A stretch of 64,000 bases of DNA. Source: Cyclobacteriaceae bacterium. GTDB lineage: Bacteria; Bacteroidota; Bacteroidia; Cytophagales; Cyclobacteriaceae. Shown piece after piece: positions 53,486 through 62,272 of this stretch. A program made the position numbers and the translations under genes. Below the pieces are notes generated by a model. That model saw only the letters and a list, made by a program, of their open reading frames with translations. It did not search any database and had not been told where the DNA came from. The stretch is taken from contig JAEUUF010000002.1 in NCBI GenBank assembly GCA_016787645.1, positions 1-64,000 on the forward strand. Direction: 5' to 3'. Within the stretch, counting starts at the first letter, position 1; each line of letters opens with the position of its first letter.

Positions 53486-53489
53486 CCGC

Positions 53490-54410
53490 ATGAGTGGACG
53501 ACCCTTTCGCAAGCGGCTGAAATACACGGCGATCTATTGGACCGTACTGTTCACCATTTTCATCTCCCGCCTCATGCCCCGGACGTGGTGGCTGGCCCTG
53601 TTCGGTTGGATGGGCAAAATTGTTTATGCATTCCCCTCCCGGTTTAAGGACCTGGTGATCTACCACCTTGGGCTCGCCTTTGGCAAGGAAAAGTCAACTA
53701 AAGAAATTCTTGCGTTGAGCAAAGAAGTATATGTCATGTTGGCCAAGAATGGCGCGGATGTGATTCGTTCATGGAGTGTGAGTACCCTGGAGCAATTGCA
53801 GAAGTTTGTCAAGGTGGAAGGCATTGAGCACGCCCAGCGCGCCAAGGCGAAGGGCAAAGGAATCATCTACTTTACAGGGCACATTGGTGCTTTCGAACTG
53901 ATGATCACCGCCATGGGCCTCAATGGAATGCCCTTTATGGTGGTCGGTACAGCCTTGAAGGACGAGCGACTCAACGATATCGTGGTTCAGTTCAGGGCCA
54001 AGCATGGTTCGGAACCGATCACACGGGGGAGGGAAACTTTTAAGCTGATCAAAACCCTCAAGTCCGGCGGGGCGGTGGGAATGTTGATCGACCAGGATAC
54101 GAAGGTGAAAAGCCGTTTTGTCAATTTCTTCGGGATGCCCGCGTCAACCCCGGTGGGGGCGGCATTGATGGCGATGAAGACCGGCGCCACGGTAATCCCT
54201 GTCCTTATTCACCTGGGCGAGGATAATCTCCAGCACATGATTCTTTATCCCGAAGTGGAGATGATCAACACCGGTGACGAGGAAAAAGATATGATCACCA
54301 ACACCCAGGTGCTGACCAGCATCCTTGAGCAAGGCATCCGCCGCCACCCGGCACAATGGGTTTGGATGCATGAGCGATGGAAAACGAGGCCTGGGGAGGA
54401 GGAGCGGTAG
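53490..54410 (+). CDS. Lipid A biosynthesis acyltransferase-like protein (LpxL/HtrB family)
   Basis: A 306-residue membrane-associated acyltransferase. The N-terminus has an amphipathic/hydrophobic stretch (YTAIYWTVLFTIFISRLMP), the catalytic HX4E motif appears as TGHIGAFELM, and the later GGAVGMLIDQDTK and ASTPVGAALMAMKTGATVIPV blocks are typical. It probably adds a secondary acyl chain to lipid A or, in Bacteroidota, to aminolipids. The start at 53490 follows the promoter box; the frame extends upstream to 53385, overlapping the divergent gene. Confidence 0.9.
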   Translation: MSGRPFRKRLKYTAIYWTVLFTIFISRLMPRTWWLALFGWMGKIVYAFPSRFKDLVIYHLGLAFGKEKSTKEILALSKEVYVMLAKNGADVIRSWSVSTLEQLQKFVKVEGIEHAQRAKAKGKGIIYFTGHIGAFELMITAMGLNGMPFMVVGTALKDERLNDIVVQFRAKHGSEPITRGRETFKLIKTLKSGGAVGMLIDQDTKVKSRFVNFFGMPASTPVGAALMAMKTGATVIPVLIHLGEDNLQHMILYPEVEMINTGDEEKDMITNTQVLTSILEQGIRRHPAQWVWMHERWKTRPGEEER

Positions 54411-54434
54411 GGAAGTGATCAGTTCTCTATTTTA

Positions 54435-54456
54435 CTTTGGCACCGGAATGCCAAGG
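54435..54456. terminator. Hairpin between convergent genes, possible terminator
   Basis: CTTTGGCA-CCGGAA-TGCCAAGG forms an 8-bp stem (one wobble) 25 bp after the acyltransferase stop and 36 bp beyond the end of the convergent DUF486 gene. No strong T-tract follows on either strand, so termination here is uncertain. Confidence 0.4.
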
Positions 54457-54491
54457 CAGATCAAGTTGAAACACTAACACTTCAGCCGGTT

Positions 54492-54860
54492 TTATCGCTT
54501 GAAAATAAAGTACACCGCCAGTACCAGGAAAACAAACCCAATCAGGTGATTGAGCCGGAACGTCTCATTCTTGAAGAAGATCAGGGAGAATACGACAAAC
54601 ACTACCAGGGTGATCACCTCCTGGATAACCTTGAGTTCAACCAGCGAAAAGGGTCCCCCGAATTCCCGGAAGCCGATCCGGTTGGCGGGTACCTGCAGCA
54701 TATACTCAAACAAGGCGATCCCCCAACTCAGGAAGATGACGCTCCAGATGCCGAGGTTTTCTGCCCAGGTGAGTTGCTTATACCGGAGGTGACCGTACCA
54801 GGCGAGGGTCATGAACGTATTGGAGGCAACCAATAGGAGGATGGTAGTGATTGCTTTCAC
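54492..54860 (-). CDS. DUF486 / DMT-superfamily small membrane protein
   Basis: A 122-residue protein with four hydrophobic segments (TTILLLVASNTFMTLAWYGHL, LGIWSVIFLSWGIALFEYML, VITLVVFVVFSLIFF, HLIGFVFLVLAVYFIF). It includes the WGIALFEYMLQVPANRIG motif characteristic of DUF486, distantly related to small multidrug resistance transporters. The function is unknown. The start overlaps the stop of the upstream gene by 4 bp, so they are coupled. Confidence 0.88.
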   Translation of the reverse strand: MKAITTILLLVASNTFMTLAWYGHLRYKQLTWAENLGIWSVIFLSWGIALFEYMLQVPANRIGFREFGGPFSLVELKVIQEVITLVVFVVFSLIFFKNETFRLNHLIGFVFLVLAVYFIFKR

Positions 54861-56449
54861 TTTTTGTTGGGTAATTGGCTATGCAGAATTATTGTCTGTC
54901 TGGTGGCGACATCGTGCAGGTTCAGCAACGTACCCTTTTCAGAAACATACGCAATGCTCCGACCATCCCTGCTCCAGTGTGCGGCGGTTACATTTTTGAC
55001 AATGGGCTCCCATTTTTTGTTGTCCGGGCTGAACAAGTAGAGATCGTCGCTGCGAATTGCCAGGAACTGGTCGGCAGCGACTGAATACTCTGGGTAAAAC
55101 AATTCGTTGACCTTACCCGTAACCTCCTTGAAAGTCATTGACTTGAGGTCAATTGAAAATAGTTCACCGGAGTAGTTTGTAAGGGGGAAATTAGTCCGAT
55201 ACACGTAGACCGTGGAACCATCCTTGCTCCACCCGCAGAGTTCGGTGTTCAGAATGGGCAATTGTTTGGCCTCACCACTCTCCAGGTCCAGGTGATACAT
55301 GAAATCTTTGAGCTCCTTTCGTCCATTGAAAATTATTGACCGTCGGTCAGGTGAAAATGCCAACGGAACCGGGTTGAGAAAGGGGTCAATCGGCAGTTTC
55401 TTCCGTTGTTGGGTAGCCAGGTCAATTAGATAGACATTGCTGGTTTTGTCTTTGTACTCAACCGTACACAATGTGGTGAGATCTGAGGAGATTCGATCGA
55501 AATACGTCAGCGAATCGGGCAGCGTTTGCACACTGTCTTTTTCAAGATCGTAAAGTCCTCGTTGTGATCCTGCCATGCCGTACTTGTATTTGAAAGAGAT
55601 CTTCCGCTTATCGAGCCAGTATCCATTTTGAATGTTGCCGTAAGGGATATACTTGGTTAACTGATTAAGCGGATTGGGTTTTGTCGGAACAACCATAAAT
55701 CCATTGCCGCCGGTATTGGACATGAGTTTCGCATCCACCAGGACCCATTCGTTGTCAGGGGCAAAACGAATCCCCGTGGGCTCGACCGAAAAAGTCCAGG
55801 GCCGTATTCTGGCCTCGCCGCGGGCTATTTTTATCCCTGTGAGCACGCGAAATGAGTTTGGTTCAACTGTTTCGCAATTATCCGGGCAAATCGTAATCGT
55901 GATTCCAAATCGGCAACTGGCTGGTGTGCCATCGACCTTGACGCCCGGAATCCAATAATTGGGGGCGCCTTCAAAGGTCTCCATCATCATTTTCTCCATA
56001 CCAAAACCGGTATAGCCGGTAACGATAGGGTTGCCGGCATTTCCATTCTGATCTACATCGAACGTAAGGATGGTTTGTATTACACTGTTCTTCTCCTTCG
56101 CTCGTCGTTGTAGTTCGAATGGTACGCGGATTTCCCTTTGATAATGCTCGATCACCGACATCCCGGAGCCGTGAGGCCGACAGGGTCTTGTCAAACGCTG
56201 CTTCGTCCAGAGCCCCCCATCCTGAACTACATACATTCCGGAATCGGGCTGAAAATAGAGTAGCCGCATGGTCTCATAATCAATTTCCATCCCCAGTCTT
56301 CCGGGGTAATCGAAATATTTCCAAACACCAACTCGCTGCCCATTAAGCACCATGCCCTGCTCGAGGGGAGTACGTAACAGGATTGGTCGTTGCGCGGGTG
56401 CGGCAATCGAATAAAATAATCCAAGCAATCCGACGAGGGCAGTCCTCAT
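54857..56449 (-). CDS. Secreted TonB_C-like / beta-propeller protein
   Basis: A 530-residue protein with a signal peptide (LVGLLGLFYSIAAPAQ). Residues about 30-60 resemble a MORN/YwqK-type segment (MVLNGQRVGVWKYFDYPGR). Residues about 110-190 resemble a TonB C-terminal domain (TILTFDVDQNGNAGNPIV, then PNYWIPGVKVDGTPASCRFGITITI). The remainder is a TolB/PD40-like propeller (LAFSPDRRSIIFNGR, AAHWSRDGRSIAYVSEKG). No membrane-spanning N-terminal helix typical of TonB remains after signal cleavage. I cannot name a function. It precedes the DUF486 gene with a 4-bp overlap. Confidence 0.65.
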   Translation of the reverse strand: MRTALVGLLGLFYSIAAPAQRPILLRTPLEQGMVLNGQRVGVWKYFDYPGRLGMEIDYETMRLLYFQPDSGMYVVQDGGLWTKQRLTRPCRPHGSGMSVIEHYQREIRVPFELQRRAKEKNSVIQTILTFDVDQNGNAGNPIVTGYTGFGMEKMMMETFEGAPNYWIPGVKVDGTPASCRFGITITICPDNCETVEPNSFRVLTGIKIARGEARIRPWTFSVEPTGIRFAPDNEWVLVDAKLMSNTGGNGFMVVPTKPNPLNQLTKYIPYGNIQNGYWLDKRKISFKYKYGMAGSQRGLYDLEKDSVQTLPDSLTYFDRISSDLTTLCTVEYKDKTSNVYLIDLATQQRKKLPIDPFLNPVPLAFSPDRRSIIFNGRKELKDFMYHLDLESGEAKQLPILNTELCGWSKDGSTVYVYRTNFPLTNYSGELFSIDLKSMTFKEVTGKVNELFYPEYSVAADQFLAIRSDDLYLFSPDNKKWEPIVKNVTAAHWSRDGRSIAYVSEKGTLLNLHDVATRQTIILHSQLPNKK

Positions 56450-56458
56450 ATGATTGAA

Positions 56459-58141
56459 CTATTTCACCAACTTCTTGTACTTGATTCTATGCGGCTGGTC
56501 ATCACCCAATCGCTTTTTCTTGTTCTCTTCATACTCGCTGAATGTTCCCTCATACCAAAACACCTGCGAGTCGCCCTCAAAGGCGAGAATGTGCGTGCAC
56601 ACGCGGTCAAGGAACCAACGATCGTGGGAAATGATTACGGCGCAGCCGCCAAAGTTTTCCAACGCTTCTTCCAGGGCGCGTAAGGTGTTTACATCCAGGT
56701 CATTGGTAGGCTCGTCAAGCAGCAACAGGTTGCCTCCTTGCTTCAGAGCGATGGCCAGGTGGGCACGGTTGCGCATCCCCCCGGAAAGTTCCTTTACTTT
56801 CTTTTGTTGATCGGTGCCATTGAAATTAAACTTTCCGACATACGCGCGCGCATTCATCTCTTTGCCTCCAATCAGGATTAAATCATTTCCACCCGTAATG
56901 GCTTCAAATACCGTGTCGTCCGGCTTCAGGTCATCATGCTCCTGGTCGACATAAGCGATCTTGACGGTTTCACCTACTGAGAAGGTTCCGGAATCCGGCT
57001 TCTCCTTGCCGGTGATCATCTTGAACAACGTAGTCTTTCCCGCGCCGTTGGGACCAATGATGCCCACGATGCCCGCAGGGGGGAGGGAAAACGTGAGGTT
57101 TTCATAAAGTAGCTTGTCGCCATACGCTTTCGAAACTCCATTGGCCTCAATGACTTTGTTTCCCAGCCGTGGACCGGGTGGGATGTACAGCTCGAGTTTT
57201 TCTTCTTTCTCGCGAGCCTCTTCGCCCAGTAATTTCTCATAGGCACTCAATCGGGCTTTGCCTTTGGCGTGACGCCCCTTCGGACTCATCCTTACCCATT
57301 CCAATTCCCGTTCAAGGGCTTTTTGCCTTTTGGATTCAGACTTCTCTTCTTGTTGCAGTCGTTTCTGCTTCTGGTCAAGCCAGGAGGAATAATTTCCTTT
57401 CCAGGGAATACCTTCGCCCCGGTCCAGTTCCAGAATCCAACCGGCCACATTATCGAGGAAGTAACGGTCGTGTGTCACCGCGATGATGGTGCCCTTGTAT
57501 TGGCGGAGGTGCTCTTCCAGCCATTGTACTGACTCGGCGTCAAGGTGGTTGGTGGGTTCATCGAGCAACAACACATCCGGTTCCTGGAGCAACAGCCGGC
57601 AGAGTGCGATGCGTCGCTTCTCACCGCCGGAGAGATATTCTACCTTAGCATCGGCCGGAGGACACCGAAGGGCGTCCATCGCGCGCTCAAGTTTGTGATC
57701 CAGGTCCCAGGCCCCGATCGCGTCGAGTTTTTCCTGGACTTCACCCTGTCGTGCGATGAGTTTTTCCATCTTGTCGGGATCTTCCAACACCTCGGGGTCA
57801 GCGAACTTTTCATTGATGACTTCAAATTCCTTCAAGAGATCCACGGTACTTTTTACGCCCTCCTCAACAATTTCTTTCACGGTCTTTGTCTTGTCCAGTT
57901 GGGGCTCCTGTTCGAGCATCCCGACGGTGTACGTGAGGTCGGACACGACTTCACCCTGGTATTCCTTGTCGATCCCTGCGATGATCCGCAGGAGGGAGGA
58001 CTTGCCCGAACCGTTCAGTCCCAGCACGCCGATCTTGGCGCCATAGAAGAAAGAGAGGTAAATGTTCTTGAGAACTTGTTTTCCGGGCGGGTAGATCTTG
58101 TTGACCCCCGTCATGGAAAAGATGATTTTTTCGTCAGCCAT
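56459..58141 (-). CDS. ettA: Energy-dependent translational throttle protein EttA (ABC-F)
   Basis: A 560-residue soluble protein with two ABC domains. The first has Walker A LGLNGSGKSS near residue 40 and signature YLSGGEKRRIALCRLL. The second has Walker A IGPNGAGKTT and signature LSGGMRNRAHLAIAL. A basic inter-domain linker (LDQKQKRLQQEEKSESKRQKALEREL) and the arm-containing N-terminus place it in the EttA subgroup, which binds the ribosomal E site and gates translation by ATP/ADP ratio. Length matches EttA (about 555). There are no membrane segments. Confidence 0.95.
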   Translation of the reverse strand: MADEKIIFSMTGVNKIYPPGKQVLKNIYLSFFYGAKIGVLGLNGSGKSSLLRIIAGIDKEYQGEVVSDLTYTVGMLEQEPQLDKTKTVKEIVEEGVKSTVDLLKEFEVINEKFADPEVLEDPDKMEKLIARQGEVQEKLDAIGAWDLDHKLERAMDALRCPPADAKVEYLSGGEKRRIALCRLLLQEPDVLLLDEPTNHLDAESVQWLEEHLRQYKGTIIAVTHDRYFLDNVAGWILELDRGEGIPWKGNYSSWLDQKQKRLQQEEKSESKRQKALERELEWVRMSPKGRHAKGKARLSAYEKLLGEEAREKEEKLELYIPPGPRLGNKVIEANGVSKAYGDKLLYENLTFSLPPAGIVGIIGPNGAGKTTLFKMITGKEKPDSGTFSVGETVKIAYVDQEHDDLKPDDTVFEAITGGNDLILIGGKEMNARAYVGKFNFNGTDQQKKVKELSGGMRNRAHLAIALKQGGNLLLLDEPTNDLDVNTLRALEEALENFGGCAVIISHDRWFLDRVCTHILAFEGDSQVFWYEGTFSEYEENKKKRLGDDQPHRIKYKKLVK

Positions 58142-58267
58142 GGATGGAAGAATGCATTTAGGCGGGCAAATAAGCAGTTTTTAATCAACCCTACAACCGG
58201 CAAAAAGGCCCAATTCCAAGGCGGTTCGAAGGGTTGCCAGTCCAGCGTAACAATGGAGCTGTTGCCT

Positions 58268-58298
58268 ATTGACTATGGGGGATTTAATTCTATTTTTG
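58268..58298 (+). promoter_or_regulatory. Predicted promoter of the small acidic protein gene
   Basis: ATTG (58268-58271), a spacer of exactly 19 bp and TATTTTTG (58291-58298) fit the Bacteroidetes TTTG-N19-TAnnTTTG promoter, the best -33/-7 pair seen in the window. The start codon follows 20 bp later. Confidence 0.6.
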
Positions 58299-58318
58299 CG
58301 GGAATTTTAGACACCACT

Positions 58319-58540
58319 ATGTACTGGACATTGGAATTGGCCTCCTACCTGGAAGATGCTCCCTGGCCGGCAACCAAAGATGAGCTGATTGATTTTTCTA
58401 TCCGTTCCGGAGCGCCTCTTGAGGTGGTGGAAAACCTGCAGGAACTTGAAGACGACGGTCAGCCCTACGAAAGCATCGAAGAAATCTGGCCGGACTATCC
58501 CACCAAGGAAGACTTCTTCTTTAACGAAGACGAATACTGA
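58319..58540 (+). CDS. Small acidic DUF2795-like protein
   Basis: A 73-residue protein (MYWTLELASYLEDAPWPATKDELIDFSIRSGAPLEVVENLQ...) with a PATKDELIDFSIRSGAP segment like the DUF2795 fold and a very acidic C-terminus (EDFFFNEDEY). The frame is open for 258 codons upstream, but that part runs antisense through ettA. The ATG at 58319 is chosen because a good promoter and short leader precede it. The same protein is widely conserved in Bacteroidota, though its role is unknown. A terminator follows. Confidence 0.85.
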   Translation: MYWTLELASYLEDAPWPATKDELIDFSIRSGAPLEVVENLQELEDDGQPYESIEEIWPDYPTKEDFFFNEDEY

Positions 58541-58567
58541 CGCTACTGTTTAGCAATAACCTTTTGT

Positions 58568-58599
58568 GAATGGCGCCCTGACCGGTGCCATTCTCTTTT
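58568..58599 (+). terminator. Rho-independent terminator after the DUF2795-like gene
   Basis: A 10-bp stem (GAATGGCGCC at 58568-58577 with GGTGCCATTC at 58584-58593, one G-T pair) and a CTGACC loop, followed by TCTTTT. It lies 28 bp after the stop codon and 20 bp from the end of the convergent ispD. Confidence 0.8.
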
Positions 58600-58618
58600 A
58601 CGATGGAATGTAATTGTG

Positions 58619-59293
58619 CTACTTCCGATGGGCAAGGAGCGCCTCTGCCAGGACCAGATCTTCCGGCGTCGTAATCTTGATATTCTCGTAACTCCCCTCA
58701 AACAGCGAAATGGAATGTCCGGCGCGCTCGGCAACACTTGCGTCATCCGTCAGACTGGGATCTTCCTTTTGTTCGTAGGCTTTCCGGATCAGGTCAAGAT
58801 CAAAGGTCTGCGGAGTTTGAATGAGCCGAAACTTAGATCGATCTACGGCTCGCGTGGTATCCTGGTCTGTCATGCGAAGGGATTCCTTGAGTCGAACCGC
58901 CGCGATGGCTGTACCATGAACGGCCGCCAGCCGAAAAGAAGCGCCAATGATGTCTTCGCTCACCAGGGGGCGAACTCCATCATGGATGGCAACGAGCCCA
59001 GGCCCACTGATTTTTTCCAGCCCACGTTTCACCGATTGAAAACGGGTCTCGCCACCGGACTGCATTGTAACAGGAATAGTAAACCGATGTTCCACCACTA
59101 ACTGTTTCCAGGTGGCAAAATCATCGGCGGGCAGTACCAGTACGATGGGCAGGGAAGGTGAGTACCGATGGAATGCCTCCAGGGTATGAAAGAGAACAGG
59201 CTTTCCACACAGCCCGATAAATTGCTTGGGTGTAGCGCTCTTGATCCGGGTTCCCTTACCACCGGCAACAATCAGGGCGAATTCCTTCCTCAT
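58619..59293 (-). CDS. ispD: 2-C-methyl-D-erythritol 4-phosphate cytidylyltransferase
   Basis: A 224-residue nucleotidyltransferase of the MEP pathway, making CDP-methylerythritol from CTP. The nucleotide-binding motif is VAGGKGTRIKSATPKQF. The conserved LVAIHDGVRPLVS and TPQTFDLDLI segments and DDASVAERAG near the C-terminus are present. Size is standard. It is transcribed divergently from the small membrane protein gene at 59359. dxr of the same pathway is about 16 kb away. Confidence 0.95.
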   Translation of the reverse strand: MRKEFALIVAGGKGTRIKSATPKQFIGLCGKPVLFHTLEAFHRYSPSLPIVLVLPADDFATWKQLVVEHRFTIPVTMQSGGETRFQSVKRGLEKISGPGLVAIHDGVRPLVSEDIIGASFRLAAVHGTAIAAVRLKESLRMTDQDTTRAVDRSKFRLIQTPQTFDLDLIRKAYEQKEDPSLTDDASVAERAGHSISLFEGSYENIKITTPEDLVLAEALLAHRK

Positions 59294-59358
59294 GGCAGGT
59301 TCAATCGAAATCCATTATTAATGCTACGGAGTCACTAAATTTACTCAAAACGTCGACC

Positions 59359-59604
59359 ATGCCCCGTATTCTCCTCCTGTTACTTAATGCAGTTGCTTTT
59401 GGCTTCCTTCTATATGCCCTCGTTCGGATCTACCAGTTGGATGAGTCCGGAACAATCAAGCGCGTCAAACTCGCTGCTGGAATTATTCTTTTATTGCTAC
59501 CGGTAGCTATGATCGCCGGACTTATGCGTCCAACGCCTGTCTACCTGCTGATCTATCCGTTGGGTATCGGGATGTTTATTTACCTCGTGCGGCTCCGCAA
59601 CTAA
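59359..59604 (+). CDS. Small membrane protein of unknown function
   Basis: An 81-residue protein with three hydrophobic stretches ([55 protein letters not shown]) and a charged turn between the first two ([13 protein letters not shown]). No family is recognised. It overlaps the convergent queA end by 4 bp. Coding status is supported by topology and a clean start, not by known homology. Confidence 0.65.
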   Translation: MPRILLLLLNAVAFGFLLYALVRIYQLDESGTIKRVKLAAGIILLLLPVAMIAGLMRPTPVYLLIYPLGIGMFIYLVRLRN

Positions 59605-60647
59605 ATGATCAGCATGGCATCCCCGTACGTGAGGAATTTGTACTTCTCTTTCTTGGCGGTTTGGTAGGCCTGCATGATCAGGTCATAGCCGCCGAAAGCG
59701 CAAGCCATCATCAGCAAAGTCGATTCGGGCTGGTGAAAGTTTGTTACGAGACCGCTGCAAATCTTGAACTCATAAGGCGGGAAGATGAACTTGTCGGTCC
59801 ATCCCTCACGCTCCTTGAGCCGGTTGTTGGCTGAGACGGCCGTCTCCAGCGCCCGCATGGAAGTTGTACCGATGGCACAGACTTTATTTTTCTCGTCCAG
59901 CGCCTTGTTGACAATTTTCACCGCTTCGGGTCCGACGATGAAATTCTCAGAATCCATCTTGTGTTTCGTGAGATCTTCTACGTCAACCGCGCGGAAAGTA
60001 CCCAGCCCGATATGAAGGGTAACGTAGGTCATTTCAATACCCTTCAGTTGCATCCGCTTCATCAGTTGCTTGGTGAAGTGAAGTCCTGCCGTAGGAGCAG
60101 ACACCGCGCCTTTCTTCTTGGCATAAATGGTTTGGAAGCGATCCTTGTCGGCGGGTTCAATCTTGCGGCGAATGTACTTTGGCAGGGGAGTTTCACCCAA
60201 TTGCTCGACAATTTTGTCAAAGGCCTCGGAGTCGCCATCAAACAGGAAACGAATGGTGCGTCCGCGCGAAGTGGTGTTGTCGATGACTTCGGCCACGAGA
60301 TCGCCGTCACCGAAATAGAGTTTGTTGCCTACCCGGATTTTTCTGGCCGGGTCAACGAGGACATCCCACAGGTGCATCTCGGCGTTCAGTTCGCGAAGAA
60401 GAAAAACTTCAATCTTGGCGCCGGTCTTCTCCTTGCGACCGTACAGGCGTGCCGGGAAGACGAGGGTATCGTTGCCGACGAACACATCGCCTTCGGAAAA
60501 GTAGTTAACGATGTCCTTGAATACCTTGTGCTCGATCTTGCCTGTATCCTTGTGGATAACCATGAGACGTGAATCATCCCGATTTTCTGCGGGATGGAGC
60601 GCGATGAGGTTGTTGGGCAGGTCGAACTTAAATTCGGATAACTTCAT
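59601..60647 (-). CDS. queA: tRNA preQ1(34) S-adenosylmethionine ribosyltransferase-isomerase
   Basis: A 348-residue enzyme that transfers the ribosyl moiety of SAM to preQ1 in tRNA during queuosine synthesis. The opening [24 protein letters not shown] and the blocks [26 protein letters not shown] and [13 protein letters not shown] are family signatures, as is [13 protein letters not shown] near the end. The upstream region holds an inverted repeat (60651-60681) but no recognisable preQ1 riboswitch. Confidence 0.96.
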   Translation of the reverse strand: MKLSEFKFDLPNNLIALHPAENRDDSRLMVIHKDTGKIEHKVFKDIVNYFSEGDVFVGNDTLVFPARLYGRKEKTGAKIEVFLLRELNAEMHLWDVLVDPARKIRVGNKLYFGDGDLVAEVIDNTTSRGRTIRFLFDGDSEAFDKIVEQLGETPLPKYIRRKIEPADKDRFQTIYAKKKGAVSAPTAGLHFTKQLMKRMQLKGIEMTYVTLHIGLGTFRAVDVEDLTKHKMDSENFIVGPEAVKIVNKALDEKNKVCAIGTTSMRALETAVSANNRLKEREGWTDKFIFPPYEFKICSGLVTNFHQPESTLLMMACAFGGYDLIMQAYQTAKKEKYKFLTYGDAMLII

Positions 60648-60650
60648 AGA

Positions 60651-60681
60651 ATGCCGGCGTTTAAAGTGAAATGGCCGGCAT
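60651..60681. repeat. Inverted repeat before queA
   Basis: ATGCCGGC (60651-60658) and GCCGGCAT (60674-60681) with a 15-bp spacer, three bases upstream of the queA start codon. It would fold in the queA leader RNA or serve as an operator. Confidence 0.5.
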
Positions 60682-60747
60682 GAAACATAGGTGTAGGGGT
60701 GCCGGACGGTTGGTTCATAAGCTTACGGGCTTAGGCCTCTTCGTCAG

Positions 60748-60786
60748 ATAAGGCCTTTTTGCTGAATAAGGCTGCAAAAATAAGGC
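60748..60786. repeat. Three ATAAGGC direct repeats in the queA/permease intergenic region
   Basis: ATAAGGC at 60748-60754, 60766-60772 and 60780-60786 between the divergent queA and permease genes. Possible regulator sites; spacing (18 and 14 bp) is not a constant helical turn. Confidence 0.4.
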
Positions 60787-60846
60787 ATTTGTCTTAATTC
60801 AGGCCATTTTCATAACCGAAATGATTTTTTTCGCGTTTATTTGGCC

Positions 60847-62109
60847 ATGCTAGTACTTCGCCTTATCGGAGAGAGTTTCGCCTTCGCCTGGAAGGCACTT
60901 AAATCCAACGTTCTGCGCACCATCCTGTCCCTGCTGGGGGTCACCGTAGGGATATTCGCCATCATCGCCGTTTTCACGCTGGTAGATTCATTGGAGAAGA
61001 ACATCAAAGACAGCTTCAATTTCCTGGGCACGGGTACCATTTATGTTGGCAAGATGCCTTGGGCGCCGGAAGGCAATGGGCCGTATAAGTGGTGGGAATA
61101 TTTTCGTCGTCCGACCCCGACGGTAAATGAATTTCGTTTCCTCAAAGCCACCCTGCGCAACAAAACGGCCATTTCGATCCATGCGGCCAGGGGCGGAGCC
61201 ACCATCAAGCGGGGCAGTAGCAGCATCGGCGACATTGGCTTGCGGGGTGTCGGCGAAGGATATGACGAGATCAATGACATCAACGTTGAAGATGGCCGCT
61301 ACTTCACCCCCGATGACATCAACGGAGGGCGCAGTGTCGCCATCATGGGATTTGAAGTGGCCAAAGCGTTGTTCCCCAACGGCAGCCCCATCGGCCAGAA
61401 TATCAAAATCAAAGACCTGAGTTATAAGGTGGTAGGTATACTCAAGCGCGAAGGACAAAGTTTCCTCGGGATGCGCAGCAGCGATTATTCGGTATTGGTT
61501 CCTTACAATTCGTTCCGCAAGTTGTATCAAACGGGCACCGGCAACTGGCGCGAAGTTGAATCCACCATCAGCGTCAAAGGTTCCGACCTGGACCTGGGGC
61601 TGGTCGAACTTGAAAATGAAATGCGTGGCCTTTTGCGCGGGCGGAGAGGACTACGGCCCGGCGACAAAGATAATTTTGCATTCAATCGCCCTGAAGCCAT
61701 CGCCAATGCCATTGGTCAATTGTTTGATGTGGTGGGCATCGCCGGATGGATCATCGGCGGATTTTCCATCCTGGTGGGTGGCTTTGGTATAGCCAACATC
61801 ATGTTTGTGTCAGTAAAGGAGCGTACCCCTATCATCGGCTTACAGAAGTCATTGGGTGCGAAAAACTATTTCATCCTCTTTCAATTTCTGTTTGAAGCCG
61901 TATTCCTAAGTCTCATCGGCGGTTTGGCGGGCATCTTCCTGGTGTTCCTGCTGACGTTTGCTCCCTTCGGAAGTCTCCAGGTGGCCTTGAGCGCCAAGAA
62001 CATTATCCTCGGCCTTGGGGTATCTTCAGTCATCGGTCTTATCGCCGGAATCGTACCTGCAGCCGTAGCTGCTCGAATGGATCCTGTGATCGCGATTCGG
62101 GCGAATTAA
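60847..62109 (+). CDS. ABC transporter permease, MacB-like
   Basis: A 420-residue inner-membrane protein with the MacB topology. An N-terminal helix (LKSNVLRTILSLLGVTVGIFAIIAVFTLVDSL) is followed by a periplasmic MacB_PCD domain (residues about 45-270). The FtsX domain has three helices (WIIGGFSILVGGFGIANIMFVSVKERTPIIGLQKSLGAK, FEAVFLSLIGGLAGIFLVFLL, IILGLGVSSVIGLIAGIVPAAVAARMDPVIAIR). It needs a separate ATPase, which is not adjacent. The ATG at 60847 is preferred to a TTG six bases earlier. It converges with recA. Confidence 0.9.
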   Translation: MLVLRLIGESFAFAWKALKSNVLRTILSLLGVTVGIFAIIAVFTLVDSLEKNIKDSFNFLGTGTIYVGKMPWAPEGNGPYKWWEYFRRPTPTVNEFRFLKATLRNKTAISIHAARGGATIKRGSSSIGDIGLRGVGEGYDEINDINVEDGRYFTPDDINGGRSVAIMGFEVAKALFPNGSPIGQNIKIKDLSYKVVGILKREGQSFLGMRSSDYSVLVPYNSFRKLYQTGTGNWREVESTISVKGSDLDLGLVELENEMRGLLRGRRGLRPGDKDNFAFNRPEAIANAIGQLFDVVGIAGWIIGGFSILVGGFGIANIMFVSVKERTPIIGLQKSLGAKNYFILFQFLFEAVFLSLIGGLAGIFLVFLLTFAPFGSLQVALSAKNIILGLGVSSVIGLIAGIVPAAVAARMDPVIAIRAN

Positions 62110-62272
62110 AATCATCTGACTACCGTTATCAAAATCTGGTAGGCGGCTATGCGCCGTCGTTCAATCGGTGTGTGAAGTTGCGTTGGAGTGAAGTGCCAAC
62201 AGCGCTAATCCCTGATTCCATTGCACAAGCTTTAATGCCGGTTGCAATGGGATAGGGAAATTATTGAGGAAA

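Noticed and set aside
57545-58318. Long N-terminal extension of the small acidic protein gene
   Set aside because: This portion is antisense to ettA and crosses the predicted promoter; the real gene starts at 58319.
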